Notes: generated by a model not told the origin, from the sequence alone. A stretch of DNA of 64,000 nt from Iodobacter violaceini (GCF_011601265.1 NZ_JAAOLX010000013.1:1-64000); one strand, 5' to 3'. Shown: positions 45,777 to 54,954, counted from the first letter of the stretch. Made by a program: numbers and translations.

Positions 45777-47258
45777 ATGTCTGGTAGTGAAACCAGCCCC
45801 AAAATTGGGGTGTCAACTTTTGTCATGATTACCGCTGCCGTTGTAGTGAGCGTTCGCACGCTGCCTATGACTGCTCAGCCGGGGATGATGACCATTTTTC
45901 TAACTCTGGCTGCGGCCTTGTTATTTTTAGTTCCTACCGCCTTGGTGGCGGCCGAGCTGGCCACTGCCTGGCCGCAGGATGGCGGGATTTTTATCTGGGT
46001 GCGTGAGGCATTTGGTGAGCGTTTAGGTTTTGTCGCCGTGTGGATGCAATGGATTCAAATGGTGTTTGGTATGACATCCATCATCATGATCATTGCCGCA
46101 ACAATTGCCTATGTGGTTGATCCGGTACTGGCAACCAATAAGTACTTTATGTTGGGAATGATTCTGGCGGTGTGGTGGGGCTGCACACTGGTGAATCTGC
46201 AAGGGGTTAAAACCCTTGGCTGGGTTTCTACGATTTGTGTGAGCTTGGGTGTGTTCTTGCCGGGTATTGTGCTGATTGTGGCGGGTGTTGCTTATGTGGC
46301 TGGCGGCAATCCCATTATGACCGATGTGTCATTCAGTATGGCCAATATGGTGCCCAGCTTTAGCGATGCTGGTACTTTAGGGTTGTTTATTGGCTTTATC
46401 TTCGTTGTGATGGGGATGGAAGTCTCGGCTTCAAATGTGTCTTCAATTAAAGACGCAAAACGTAATTATCCGATTGCCATCGTTCTGGTGTCGATCATCA
46501 TGGTTTTCCTCTCTGTTGTTGGCTCTGCCGCCATTTTCGTAGCGATTCCTAAAGAAGAAATCTCAATGACTGCCGGTTTGATGCAGGCGTTTGAGCTCTA
46601 CTTCACTAAATGGGGCATGCCCTGGCTTGCGCCTGTGATGGGCTTATCCATTGCTTTGGGTTTAATTGGTCAGGTTAATTCCTGGGTGCTTGGTCCTGTA
46701 CGTGGCCTGCAAGCTACGGCTAATTCAGGTGCTTTACCTGCCTTCTTGCAAAAATCAAATAAACACGGTGTGCCCGTCACCCTGGTCATTATCCAGGCGC
46801 TTGCAATCAGCCTGGTGGGCGTGCTGATCACCGTGATCCCGGATGTAGATAACTTCTACTTTATGTTGATGGGCTTAACTGGCCTGGTTTACCTCGTGGC
46901 CTACCTGTTTATGTTTGCCGCAGCCATCTGGCTTCGTTACAAACGCCCTGAAGTAGAACGCAGTTTCAAAGTGCCTGGTGGCAAGCTGGGGATGTGGATT
47001 TTCTCCGGTATGGGGTTTGCGATGTCTCTCCTGGCAGCTTATCTGGCCTTTATTCCACCCGGCAGCTTTAAAGGCTCCGCGTCAGGTTACTTCATGTTCC
47101 AGCTGATCGGTCTCATCGTGATGCTTGTGATTCCCTTCCTTGTCTATGCCTACGGCCAGAAAGACAAATTACGTCAGGCGAAAAAACTGCAGGTTGTGGC
47201 CGCCACTAAGACCACTAAGCAAGAAGCCCTTGACGAGCAACACGCTGCTGCGCACTAA
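45777..47258 (+). CDS. APC-family amino acid/amine antiporter, probable tyrosine/tyramine exchanger
   Basis: 493 residues, about 12 membrane helices, start ATG 45777 with AAAGAGG upstream. Glutamate:GABA antiporter (GadC-like) type: VVSVRTLPMTAQPGMMTIF, AAELATAWPQDGGIFIWVRE, GLFIGFIFVVMGMEVSASNV, GLIGQVNSWVLGPVRGLQAT. Lies 35 bases upstream of the decarboxylase gene, so tyrosine in/tyramine out is the likely exchange, which exports positive charge and helps pH homeostasis and proton motive force. Substrate is inferred from context. Confidence 0.87.
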   Translation: MSGSETSPKIGVSTFVMITAAVVVSVRTLPMTAQPGMMTIFLTLAAALLFLVPTALVAAELATAWPQDGGIFIWVREAFGERLGFVAVWMQWIQMVFGMTSIIMIIAATIAYVVDPVLATNKYFMLGMILAVWWGCTLVNLQGVKTLGWVSTICVSLGVFLPGIVLIVAGVAYVAGGNPIMTDVSFSMANMVPSFSDAGTLGLFIGFIFVVMGMEVSASNVSSIKDAKRNYPIAIVLVSIIMVFLSVVGSAAIFVAIPKEEISMTAGLMQAFELYFTKWGMPWLAPVMGLSIALGLIGQVNSWVLGPVRGLQATANSGALPAFLQKSNKHGVPVTLVIIQALAISLVGVLITVIPDVDNFYFMLMGLTGLVYLVAYLFMFAAAIWLRYKRPEVERSFKVPGGKLGMWIFSGMGFAMSLLAAYLAFIPPGSFKGSASGYFMFQLIGLIVMLVIPFLVYAYGQKDKLRQAKKLQVVAATKTTKQEALDEQHAAAH

Positions 47259-47293
47259 GCGCCGGCTCAAAATTAATTAATCAGGAGTTCAAA

Positions 47294-49207
47294 ATGTTTA
47301 AAACCACAATGAATGTTGATGCGCTGTTTCTGGGCCCAAAATCAGAAAATCGTGAATTCTTTAAAGAAATGGTTGAATACGCGGTGGACGAGCATATTCA
47401 CTGGCGTGCAGATTTTCACCCGGAAGATGAGCCACTGCTCTCGCCTATGGAGCAACATCAGCCTGATTTCCGTAATACGCTTTATCGCACCGAAGGCATC
47501 TTGCGTCAGCTTTCATCCAAGCTGAAAACCACTTCAGTGCCTTGGTTCTCGCCGCGTTATTTAGGCCATATGAATGCCGATACGCTGATGGTTTCCAATA
47601 TCGCCTATGTGATGACTATGCTTTACAACCCAAACAACTGTGCGCATGAAGCGTCTCCAACCACCACCGAGCTTGAATTAGAAGCGGGCCGTGATCTGTG
47701 TGCGATGTTTGGTTACGACGTACAAAAATCATGGGGCCATATTACTTCTGGCGGTACGGTTGCAAATTACGAAGGCGTTTGGGTTGCCCGCAATCTGAAA
47801 TCTCTGCCATTAGCCATTGTTCAGCATGAACAAGCCAAAGATTTAGTGGCTGGCATGAGCGAAAAGCAATTACTGAATATGTCACCCACAGCCATTCTGG
47901 ATTTATCTGATGAACTGAAAAAACGTGGTCTGTTCGAAGAAGTGCGTGCGCTGACTGTACGTGGTGTGGGTGTTAAACAAGGCCAGCTGGGTAAATTCCT
48001 CGTGCCAATGTCCAAGCATTATTCATGGATGAAAGCCATGGATGTGATGGGTATTGGTCAGGAGCATATTGTGCCGCTGCCAGTCGATGAAAACTATCGC
48101 ACTGACGTTGAAACAATGCGCGCTATTACCTTTAAATTGATCGAAGAAGGTACGCCTGTCCTCGGTATGGTGGCCGTAGTGGGCACAACAGAAGAAGGCT
48201 CGATCGATCACGTGGATGAAGTGATCAAGCTGCGCCGCGAATGTGAAGAAAAATACGGCGTGTCTTTCTATGTACACGTTGATGCGGCTTATGGTGGTTA
48301 TGTACGTTCGATGTTCCTTGATGAAAACAGTAAATTCATGGAATACGACGCACTCGTTGCCCGTTATCGCGCCGAAGATATTATCCCTGAAGGCGTAACC
48401 TGGCCTAAGCGTGCAGTGTATGAAGGCTTTAAAGCGATGTCTGAAGCCGATTCGATTACGGTTGATCCGCACAAAGCAGGCTTTATTCAATACGCAGCCG
48501 GTGCGGTATGTATGAAAGACAAGCGCATTGTTGATCTGATCTCCTACCACGCAGCTTATGTATTTGAAGAAGCCGATGATGCGGGTGAAGAACAAAATGT
48601 GGTGCTGGGTTCGTCCATTATGGAAGGCTCTAAAGCCGGTGCAACCGCTGCGGCAGTATGGGCGGCGCATCGCTTAGTACCACTGAATATTTCAGGCTAC
48701 GGCAAAGTAATTGGCCGGGGTATTGTGACTGCAGATTGGTTTGCACAAAAATTGTCGATGGCAAAGCCAATTGTGGTGGGTAATCGCCGCTTTGAATTGC
48801 GCCCATTGATGCACCCGGATTTTCATATGGTGAACTTCACCTTTAAGGAAATCGGCAATCCAAGCCTGGAAGACCATAACCGTTTGAATCAGCGCATGTA
48901 CGAAGTGTGCTCTTACTCATCAGGGCGCACTTATAGCAATGATTTCCTGACTTCATCCACTTCGCTCGCCTTTGACGAATACGGGGATACCCCCTGGATG
49001 TACGCAGAAAGCCGTGGCTTTAGCCGTAAAGAGTGGGATAAGACCCGCAGCGTTTATATCCTGCGTTCTGCTGTGATGACTCACTTTCTGCGTGATCCGC
49101 AAGGCTTTGAAGATTACTGGACTAATCTGCGCGCCATTTTTGCAGAAAAACTAGGCCATATCATCGATATGGAAGCCAAAGAAGCCAATCAATTAAAAGC
49201 TGCTTAA
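47294..49207 (+). CDS. tdc: PLP-dependent tyrosine decarboxylase
   Basis: 637 residues, the size and overall sequence of the enterococcal/lactobacillar tyrosine decarboxylase (about 620 residues), not the shorter plant or GadA types. Landmarks: NALFL-like MNVDALFLGPKSEN start, VPWFSPRYLGHMNADTLM, SWGHITSGGTVANYEG, KHYSWMKAMDVMGIG, VVGTTEEGSIDHVDE, YVHVDAAYGGYVRSMFLDE, VDPHKAGF with Lys394 as PLP Schiff-base lysine, and EGSKAGATAAAVWAAH. Converts tyrosine to tyramine and CO2, using up a proton. AGGAG precedes the ATG. A strong terminator follows. Confidence 0.92.
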   Translation: MFKTTMNVDALFLGPKSENREFFKEMVEYAVDEHIHWRADFHPEDEPLLSPMEQHQPDFRNTLYRTEGILRQLSSKLKTTSVPWFSPRYLGHMNADTLMVSNIAYVMTMLYNPNNCAHEASPTTTELELEAGRDLCAMFGYDVQKSWGHITSGGTVANYEGVWVARNLKSLPLAIVQHEQAKDLVAGMSEKQLLNMSPTAILDLSDELKKRGLFEEVRALTVRGVGVKQGQLGKFLVPMSKHYSWMKAMDVMGIGQEHIVPLPVDENYRTDVETMRAITFKLIEEGTPVLGMVAVVGTTEEGSIDHVDEVIKLRRECEEKYGVSFYVHVDAAYGGYVRSMFLDENSKFMEYDALVARYRAEDIIPEGVTWPKRAVYEGFKAMSEADSITVDPHKAGFIQYAAGAVCMKDKRIVDLISYHAAYVFEEADDAGEEQNVVLGSSIMEGSKAGATAAAVWAAHRLVPLNISGYGKVIGRGIVTADWFAQKLSMAKPIVVGNRRFELRPLMHPDFHMVNFTFKEIGNPSLEDHNRLNQRMYEVCSYSSGRTYSNDFLTSSTSLAFDEYGDTPWMYAESRGFSRKEWDKTRSVYILRSAVMTHFLRDPQGFEDYWTNLRAIFAEKLGHIIDMEAKEANQLKAA

Positions 49208-49212
49208 TGCAA

Positions 49213-49244
49213 TAAAACCCGCCTCAGCTGAGGTGGGTTTTTTG
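49213..49244 (+). terminator. Rho-independent terminator after tdc
   Basis: AAACCCGCCTCAG and CTGAGGTGGGTTT (49215-49240) with almost no loop, followed by a T run. Confidence 0.9.
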
Positions 49245-49327
49245 CCATCGAAGAGATCAATGTTTCTATTTAAGTTAATTATCAGATCAATCCGCCTGTT
49301 TGTGCGGGATGATTAAAAGGTTGGGCT

Positions 49328-50560
49328 ATGTTTGCGATTAACTACAAAGCGGTGGGCGCTACATTGCTGATTTCCGGCACTATGCTGGGAGCAGGAATGC
49401 TGGCTTTACCTCTGGTTTCCTCTGGAATGGGCTACACCTGTGCCAGCCTTGCACTCGTTTGTATCTGGCTGCTGATGACCTATACCGCGCTGATGCTATT
49501 GGAAGTTTCGCTGGCTTTTCCGGCAGGCAGCGGTTTTGATGTAATGGCACAAAGTTTGTTTGGCAACAAAGGTTTGTGGATTATCAACGCATCCTTGTTA
49601 CTTCTTTTATATGCGCTTTCTGGCGCTTATATCTCTGGTGCGGCTTCATCTTATACCTCAAATATTAAACAGTATTTGGGAATAGATGTTCCTCCTGCTG
49701 TGGTTGCTGCGATCTTTACCCTGTTGATTGGCTCTATCGTTTATATGAGCACGGGGGCCGTAGACCGTGTTAATCGTGTTTTATTCAGTTTGAATGTTTT
49801 TATCTTCTTTGCAATGGCGATCACCATTCAGCCTTATGTTAATCAGGGTAATTTAAATAGCGCGCAAGATTCCAGCCGCTATATCTATGCGGCATTTCCG
49901 GTGTTTATTACGGCATTTGGTTTTCATGGCAGCATTCCCAGCATGGTGAAATATATTGGCCGCGATAAGCCACAAACACTGCGCAATATATTTATCCTTG
50001 GCGGCTTAATTCCGCTCCTGGTTTACGCGATTTGGGAATATTGCAGTCTCGGCCTTGTGCCCAGAATAGGGGAGAATAGCTTTCTGACCCTTGCAGAAAA
50101 CCAGGGCTCGGTGGGAATGTTTCTTGATTATATTCATGCCAGTACCAGTAATCATTGGATACCCAGCCTGATTAGCTTGTTTTCATCGATCGCATTATTT
50201 ACCTCCTATTTATGTGTGTCCTTAGGATTGTTTGATTCGGTGGCAAGCAGCATAGGCTGGAAAGATTCTAAGCATGAACGCTTAATTACAGCGCTGGCCA
50301 CTTATCTTCCCCCCTTTGTTTTTGCATGGATTTATCCGGAAGGTTTTGTTTTAGCCCTTGGGGCCGCCGCTATTTTCTTATCGATTCTGGCGATTTTATT
50401 TCCCGCTCTGGCGCTTTATAAATTACGCGCACGGGACAGTTATCAGGCTGGTTGGCGCGTGCCGTGCAATACCTGCTCGTTTTGTACCGTAACGATGATG
50501 GGCGGGTGCATTATCGTTTTCCAAATTATGAAAATGCAGAATTTATTACCGATTTGCTAG
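49328..50560 (+). CDS. aromatic amino acid permease (HAAAP family, TyrP/Mtr-like)
   Basis: 410 residues, 11 membrane helices. Family landmarks: GATLLISGTMLGAGMLALPL, GMGYTCASLALVCIWLLMTY, LYALSGAYISGAASSY, FPVFITAFGFHGSIPSMVKY and FTSYLCVSLGLFDSVAS. H+-coupled import of tyrosine or tryptophan is the known role. Follows tdc after a terminator and 120 bases, and lies 9 bases before tyrS, so it is in one unit with it. In this locus tyrosine is the likely substrate. Confidence 0.9.
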   Translation: MFAINYKAVGATLLISGTMLGAGMLALPLVSSGMGYTCASLALVCIWLLMTYTALMLLEVSLAFPAGSGFDVMAQSLFGNKGLWIINASLLLLLYALSGAYISGAASSYTSNIKQYLGIDVPPAVVAAIFTLLIGSIVYMSTGAVDRVNRVLFSLNVFIFFAMAITIQPYVNQGNLNSAQDSSRYIYAAFPVFITAFGFHGSIPSMVKYIGRDKPQTLRNIFILGGLIPLLVYAIWEYCSLGLVPRIGENSFLTLAENQGSVGMFLDYIHASTSNHWIPSLISLFSSIALFTSYLCVSLGLFDSVASSIGWKDSKHERLITALATYLPPFVFAWIYPEGFVLALGAAAIFLSILAILFPALALYKLRARDSYQAGWRVPCNTCSFCTVTMMGGCIIVFQIMKMQNLLPIC

Positions 50561-50569
50561 GAGATCGTA

Positions 50570-51847
50570 ATGAAAGAATCAAATTTAATCAGCCAGCTAC
50601 AAGAGCGCGGGCTGATTGCGCAAGTAACTGACGCTGCGGCGCTCGATGCCATCCTCGCCCGGAAATCCGTTACGCTCTATTGTGGTTTTGATCCAACGGC
50701 AGACAGCCTGCATCTGGGCCACCTTGTTCCATTATTGGCTTTAAAGCGTTTTCAGATGGCAGGCCATCGCCCCTTGGCTTTGGTGGGCGGCGCGACCGGT
50801 ATGATCGGCGATCCCAGCTTTAAAGCCACCGAGCGTTCACTCAATACCCCTGATGTGGTGGCAGGCTGGGTAGAAAAAATTCGCAAGCAAGTCTCGCCAT
50901 TCTTAGATTTTGACTGTGGTGCCAATAGTGCAGCCATGGTGAATAACAACGACTGGTTTGCGGGCATGGATGTGCTGAGCTTCTTGCGAGATATCGGCAA
51001 GCATTTCTCAGTGAATGCCATGATTAATAAAGAATCAGTGAAGCAAAGGCTGAACCGTGATGAAGTGGGTATTTCATTTACCGAGTTCGCTTACAGCCTG
51101 CTGCAAAGTTATGACTTTGCGGTATTAAATAAGAGCCATGATTGCCAGCTGCAATTGGGCGGCTCGGATCAGTGGGGCAATATCACGGCAGGGGTTGATC
51201 TGACCCGCCGCATGAATCAGCAGCAGGTGTTTGGTATTACCATGCCGCTGATTACTAAATCGGATGGTACTAAGTTTGGTAAGAGCGAAGGCAATGCGAT
51301 CTGGCTGGATCCAAGCAAATGCTCGCCTTATAAGTTTTACCAGTTCTGGCTGACCACATCGGATGACGATGTATACCGCTTTATGAAGTACTTTACCTTT
51401 ATGACTCTGGCTGAAATCGATGCGATTGAAGCGGCAGATCGTGCCAGCGGCGCAGCGCCAACAGCGCAGCGTATCCTGGCCGAACATGCAACAGAGCTGG
51501 TGCATGGTAAGGAGGCTTTGGAAGCGGCAAAGCGCATCAGCCAGAATCTGTTTGCAGAAGATCAAAGTGCTTTAACTGAAAGTGATTTCCAGCAATTAGC
51601 ACTGGATGGCGTACATCATATTGAGCTGGGTTATACCGAAACCAGCCTTGTCGATGCGCTGGTTCAATCTGAATTAGCCAGCTCAAAAAGCCAGGCGCGT
51701 GGCTTTATTGAAAGCGGTGCGGTGAGTATTAACGGCCAGAAGATCAACGATCTTACTTACCATATGGGCATGGTTGATCACCGTTTCAGCCGTTACACTC
51801 TGCTGAGACGTGGTAAAAAGAATCATTGCCTGATTATCTGGAAGTAA
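50570..51847 (+). CDS. tyrS: tyrosyl-tRNA synthetase
   Basis: 425 residues, E. coli-type TyrRS. Class I signatures: HLGH (HIGH) in [17 protein letters not shown] and KFGKS (KMSKS) in [18 protein letters not shown]. Tyrosine pocket [10 protein letters not shown] and [13 protein letters not shown]-terminal S4 RNA-binding domain ([20 protein letters not shown]). AGGAG lies upstream. No T-box leader is visible. In lactic acid bacteria a tyrS is also linked to the decarboxylase; here it may be the only or a second copy. Confidence 0.97.
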   Translation: MKESNLISQLQERGLIAQVTDAAALDAILARKSVTLYCGFDPTADSLHLGHLVPLLALKRFQMAGHRPLALVGGATGMIGDPSFKATERSLNTPDVVAGWVEKIRKQVSPFLDFDCGANSAAMVNNNDWFAGMDVLSFLRDIGKHFSVNAMINKESVKQRLNRDEVGISFTEFAYSLLQSYDFAVLNKSHDCQLQLGGSDQWGNITAGVDLTRRMNQQQVFGITMPLITKSDGTKFGKSEGNAIWLDPSKCSPYKFYQFWLTTSDDDVYRFMKYFTFMTLAEIDAIEAADRASGAAPTAQRILAEHATELVHGKEALEAAKRISQNLFAEDQSALTESDFQQLALDGVHHIELGYTETSLVDALVQSELASSKSQARGFIESGAVSINGQKINDLTYHMGMVDHRFSRYTLLRRGKKNHCLIIWK

Positions 51848-51918
51848 TCGTTTTCAGAAGGTCCGTGCCGGGCAGGGGGTAATGCATGTTTATTTCTGTG
51901 TTACTGCTGACTGGCCCA

Positions 51919-51962
51919 TTAAATCATCACTTTCACTGAGCCCGGAAGTGGTGATTTTTTTA
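51919..51962 (+). terminator. terminator after tyrS
   Basis: AAATCATCACTT (51921-51932) and AAGTGGTGATTT (51946-51957), 13-base loop, then T run. Confidence 0.88.
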
Positions 51963-51989
51963 TGCAGCTATTTCACTATTGGATCTCAT

Positions 51990-52853
51990 ATGAATATTTT
52001 ATCTATTCAGTCACATGTGGTATTTGGCCATGCAGGAAATAGTGCTGCGGTGTTTCCTATGCAATGCATGGGGGCGAATGTCTGGCCATTGCATACCGTA
52101 CAGTTTTCTAATCATACGCAATACGGGCATTGGGCAGGCATGGTGATGCCAGAGGCGCAGATTAGCGGGCTGACAGCAGGCATTGCCCAAACGGGGCAGC
52201 TGGCTCAGTGCAATGCAGTATTGTCCGGCTATATTGGTAGCGCGGCTCAGGGGGAGCATATTCTGGCTGCTTTGCAATTGGTGAGAGCGGCCAACCCATT
52301 GGCGATTTATCACTGTGATCCCGTGATGGGCCACCCGCTTAAAGGCTGCATTGTGGCGCCCGGTGTGGCGGAGTTTCTGATCGAAAAAGCGATTCCGGCT
52401 GCAAATATCGTGTCGCCTAATCAGCTTGAGCTTGAAATGATAGCAGGCCGCTCATTAAGCAGCCTGCCTGAGATTGTGGCGGCTTGCCACGAGGTGCTGG
52501 CCAGAGGGCCACAAACCATCCTGATTAAACATCTGCATTATCAGAGCAAGGATCCAGCCAGCTTTGAAATGCTGGCGCTCAGCAATGATGAAGCCTGGCT
52601 GATTCGCCGCCCGATTCTTGCTTTTGATAAAGAGCCGGTTGGGGTAGGGGATATGACTTCGGCGCTGTTTTTAGCCTGCCTGCTGACTGGTAAAACGATT
52701 GCAGCTGCACTGGAGCACACTACGGCAGCGGTGTATGGCGTGCTGCTGGAAACCGCCAGCCAGTCGCGTTATGAGCTGGCCGTGGTTGACGCAAGGCAGG
52801 AGTACACAAAGCCAAGTCATGCTCTGCAGGCCATAAGGCTCAGGCCTGAGTAA
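51990..52853 (+). CDS. pdxY: pyridoxal kinase
   Basis: 287 residues from ATG 51990, the same length as E. coli PdxY; the longer frame from 51882 crosses the tyrS terminator. Ribokinase-like fold: MNILSIQSHVVFGHAGNSAA, HCDPVMGHPLKGCIV, SPNQLELEMIAG and PVGVGDMTSALFLACLL (GD base and anion hole). Phosphorylates pyridoxal, giving PLP, the cofactor of the decarboxylase two genes upstream. Its proximity to tdc may be chance or functional. Confidence 0.95.
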   Translation: MNILSIQSHVVFGHAGNSAAVFPMQCMGANVWPLHTVQFSNHTQYGHWAGMVMPEAQISGLTAGIAQTGQLAQCNAVLSGYIGSAAQGEHILAALQLVRAANPLAIYHCDPVMGHPLKGCIVAPGVAEFLIEKAIPAANIVSPNQLELEMIAGRSLSSLPEIVAACHEVLARGPQTILIKHLHYQSKDPASFEMLALSNDEAWLIRRPILAFDKEPVGVGDMTSALFLACLLTGKTIAAALEHTTAAVYGVLLETASQSRYELAVVDARQEYTKPSHALQAIRLRPE

Positions 52854-52865
52854 ACTGTCTTAAGC

Positions 52866-52892
52866 AGAAGCTTCCTGTGGCAGGAAGCTTCA
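52866..52892. terminator. strong hairpin between pdxY and the converging lipoprotein gene
   Basis: GAAGCTTCCTG (52867-52877) and CAGGAAGCTTC (52881-52891), loop of three. No T run on either side. Confidence 0.6.
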
Positions 52893-52903
52893 GGCTCTGA
52901 TGT

Positions 52904-53269
52904 TTAATTGAATGAATTGATTTTTCTAAGCATGACCAAAGCGTTTTCTTCTTCCTTGCCGCCCGCCGCAATGCAGTTCTCCAGCCCGCCGTTTTCCTGC
53001 CAGTGATTGCTGCCGTCTTCTGTGTAAAACGACACATATTTGCACTCGTTTATAACATCGTTAAATCCATTCATTGCGGTGTATTTAACTTTAACGATAA
53101 ACGCGGTTTGTTTGCTCTTCAGCTTACCTTGCCAGATGACATCACCTTTTTTGAGTGTGAAGCTCTCAGGTTTTTTAAGGGTCTGTTTAATGATGGCGCT
53201 GGCGTCATCTACTTCAGATGAGCCACAGGCAGACAAAAATAAAGCCAGGCATAAAGCAATCTTTCTCAT
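52904..53269 (-). CDS. small lipoprotein
   Basis: 121 residues with a lipoprotein signal: MRKIALCLALFLSACGSS, lipobox LSAC (Cys15). The mature part is Lys-rich (IIKQTLKKPESFTLKKGDVI) and contains two further cysteines (NECKY, ENCIA). No family recognised; surface lipoproteins of this size are common and of unknown role. Confidence 0.7.
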   Translation of the reverse strand: MRKIALCLALFLSACGSSEVDDASAIIKQTLKKPESFTLKKGDVIWQGKLKSKQTAFIVKVKYTAMNGFNDVINECKYVSFYTEDGSNHWQENGGLENCIAAGGKEEENALVMLRKINSFN

Positions 53270-53316
53270 TTCAAATCTTTATATTTTGTGTAGACAAATA
53301 GCGTGTGTGCTAAAGC

Positions 53317-54018
53317 TTAAACGCTGGATGGGCTGTGTTTAACGCGCTCCGAAAACTTTTCCGGGCTTAAAGTTTCAGCTAAATCAATCACGTGCTGGTA
53401 GTGTGCTTCTATCAGTACCAATGCTTTTTGCAAGTCTCTGGCAAGCACGGCATCCATGATTGCTTTGTGTTCCCCGTGATCGTGATAACGCGTGACCTCG
53501 TCCAATTCAACATTGAGCCAGATATGGCGATAGCGTTCCAGTTGGTTATAAATATTTTCTAAAGTAGAAAGCATCATCGGCGAGTTGCATGCCTTGATGA
53601 GGGCCATATGAAAATCCATATGACGCTCGCCCCATTCTTCGTAATCGACGCCTGGCTGATCTAACTGAATACGCTCCATGCGGTGGAAGGCTGTAATAAT
53701 GCTCAGCTCCCATTCTTCACTGCCACGTTGCATGGCTTTTTCCAGTGCAAGGCCTGCGATAGCCCGCCGGGTAGCCAGAATATCGCGTAACTCATTCAGA
53801 GAGACGGGCGCAACCCTAAACCCTTTTTGTGGCTCCATAACCACAAAATGCTGCCAGACCAATTGTACTAAAGCTTCACGAATAGGCGTGCCACCAACCT
53901 GATAATGCTGCTTTAATTCATTCATCTGCAGCTTTTCACCGGGTAAAAAAGTGCCCAGCAAAATATCACGGCGTATGGCCTTAACCATTTGATCTGAAAG
54001 GGTTGTACTGTTTGACAT
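53317..54018 (-). CDS. GntR family regulator, FCD (FadR/VanR) type
   Basis: 233 residues. N-terminal winged helix (LSDQMVKAIRRDILLGTFLP, GEKLQMNELKQHYQVGGTPI, REALVQL) and a C-terminal FCD domain with the metal-binding histidines (RHMDFHMALIKACNSP, HDHGEHKAIMDAVLARD, AHYQHVIDLAE). Resembles CsiR-like regulators, which sense small organic acids. Target genes are not evident; the neighbour is the lipoprotein gene, 47 bases away, on the same strand. Confidence 0.9.
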   Translation of the reverse strand: MSNSTTLSDQMVKAIRRDILLGTFLPGEKLQMNELKQHYQVGGTPIREALVQLVWQHFVVMEPQKGFRVAPVSLNELRDILATRRAIAGLALEKAMQRGSEEWELSIITAFHRMERIQLDQPGVDYEEWGERHMDFHMALIKACNSPMMLSTLENIYNQLERYRHIWLNVELDEVTRYHDHGEHKAIMDAVLARDLQKALVLIEAHYQHVIDLAETLSPEKFSERVKHSPSSV

Positions 54019-54159
54019 GGGGGTTTATGACTTCGCTCTTTGCTTTAAGACAGCGCAATGACAGCCATTGCAAGAAGCGGACATGATAGCGTAATCACGG
54101 AGCATGCCACAGGCAATAACCACAAATAAAAGAGGGGAACTATTTAAAAGCAGGAATGA

Positions 54160-54197
54160 AAAACGGCCCCAATTTGCATTGGAGCCGTTCTTTTTAA
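54160..54197. terminator. bidirectional terminator of the tRNA-Phe unit
   Basis: AACGGC(C)CCAAT and ATTGGAGCCGTT (54163-54190) with a short loop, A tract on one side and T tract on the other. On the minus strand it ends the tRNA-Phe transcript. Confidence 0.8.
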
Positions 54198-54199
54198 AC

Positions 54200-54275
54200 T
54201 GGTGGCCCGTCTCGGAATCGAACCAAGGACACGCGGATTTTCAATCCGCTGCTCTACCAACTGAGCTAACGGGCC
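54200..54275 (-). tRNA. tRNA-Phe(GAA), copy 1
   Basis: 76 nt including an encoded CCA. Acceptor GGCCCGT pairs with ACGGGCC; anticodon loop TTGAAAA gives GAA; T-arm GGTTCGATTCC is normal. Confidence 0.97.
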
Positions 54276-54329
54276 GCATAAAGCGGTTTAAAGCCAACCA
54301 GATTATAAAAATCTGATCTTATAAAAACT

Positions 54330-54405
54330 TGGTGGCCTGTCTCGGAATCGAACCAAGGACACGCGGATTTTCAATCCGCTGCTCTACCAACTGAGCTAAC
54401 AGGCC
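54330..54405 (-). tRNA. tRNA-Phe(GAA), copy 2
   Basis: 76 nt including CCA, identical to copy 1 except for one acceptor pair: GGCCTGT with ACAGGCC, a compensated C-G to T-A change. First tRNA of the tandem pair. Confidence 0.97.
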
Positions 54406-54419
54406 GCTGAGAGGTCGCT

Positions 54420-54448
54420 ATTAAAGCCCATTTGTAATGAGTCGTCAA
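54420..54448 (-). promoter_or_regulatory. promoter of the tRNA-Phe pair
   Basis: On the minus strand: TTGACG (54448-54443), 17-base spacer, TTTAAT (54425-54420), followed by AGCG, about 15 bases before the first tRNA. Confidence 0.75.
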
Positions 54449-54766
54449 CCTTTATTATGAATATTTCTTGAAAACAGCTTTATTTTTATATTTCGCTATA
54501 TAAGATTAGTTGGCTTGAAAACAGCGCTTTTTTAGGTGCAAAGGCGATGTTCAGAGTAATAGAGGAGGGGGAAAGTTAAAAATTTTGCTTTCCTGCTTCA
54601 AATTTAGTGTTTTTTTGCAAATTGGGTGTATGAAATATCAGGCGCATTAAAAAATGAAAAGAAAAAACAGCCAGCTTGTGTTTGCTTAATCCCTGTTTTT
54701 AAATGATATTCGCTTGTTTTCGTAAGCCGCTTCGTCATTAATTTTGAAAATGTTCTATTTTCGGGC
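54449..54766. other. AT-rich divergent region between the two tRNA units
   Basis: No gene or conserved structure recognised. AT-rich, with A and T runs, consistent with UP elements or Fis sites upstream of the two promoters; not resolved. Confidence 0.4.
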
Positions 54767-54795
54767 TTGACGCAAGAAAGAACCTTGCCTAGAAT
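54767..54795 (+). promoter_or_regulatory. promoter of tRNA-Tyr-Gly-Thr-tuf operon
   Basis: TTGACG (54767-54772), 17 bases, TAGAAT (54790-54795), then GCGC discriminator. About 15 bases before tRNA-Tyr. Typical stable RNA promoter under stringent control. Confidence 0.85.
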
Positions 54796-54809
54796 GCGCT
54801 TCTCTTGTC

Positions 54810-54895
54810 GGGGGGGTTACCCCAGCGGTCAACGGGTCCGGACTGTAAATCCGGCGGCTTAGCCTTCGAAGGTTCGAATCCTTCCCCCCCCACCA
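54810..54895 (+). tRNA. tRNA-Tyr(GTA)
   Basis: 86 nt with long variable arm and encoded CCA. Acceptor of seven G pairs with seven C; anticodon loop ACTGTAAAT gives GTA; T-arm GAAGGTTCGAATCCTTC. Confidence 0.97.
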
Positions 54896-54954
54896 GAATA
54901 CTGTATGCGTAGTGAAGAATCTGCGTAAAGGTTGTAAGGTTGGATTAAAATAAT

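Noticed and set aside
48023-48670. 215-codon frame on the minus strand
   Set aside because: Antisense to the tyrosine decarboxylase gene; no protein character.
50561-50569. T-box or other tyrosine riboswitch before tyrS
   Set aside because: The gap to the upstream permease is only 9 bases, and no T-box sequence is seen further upstream before 49328.
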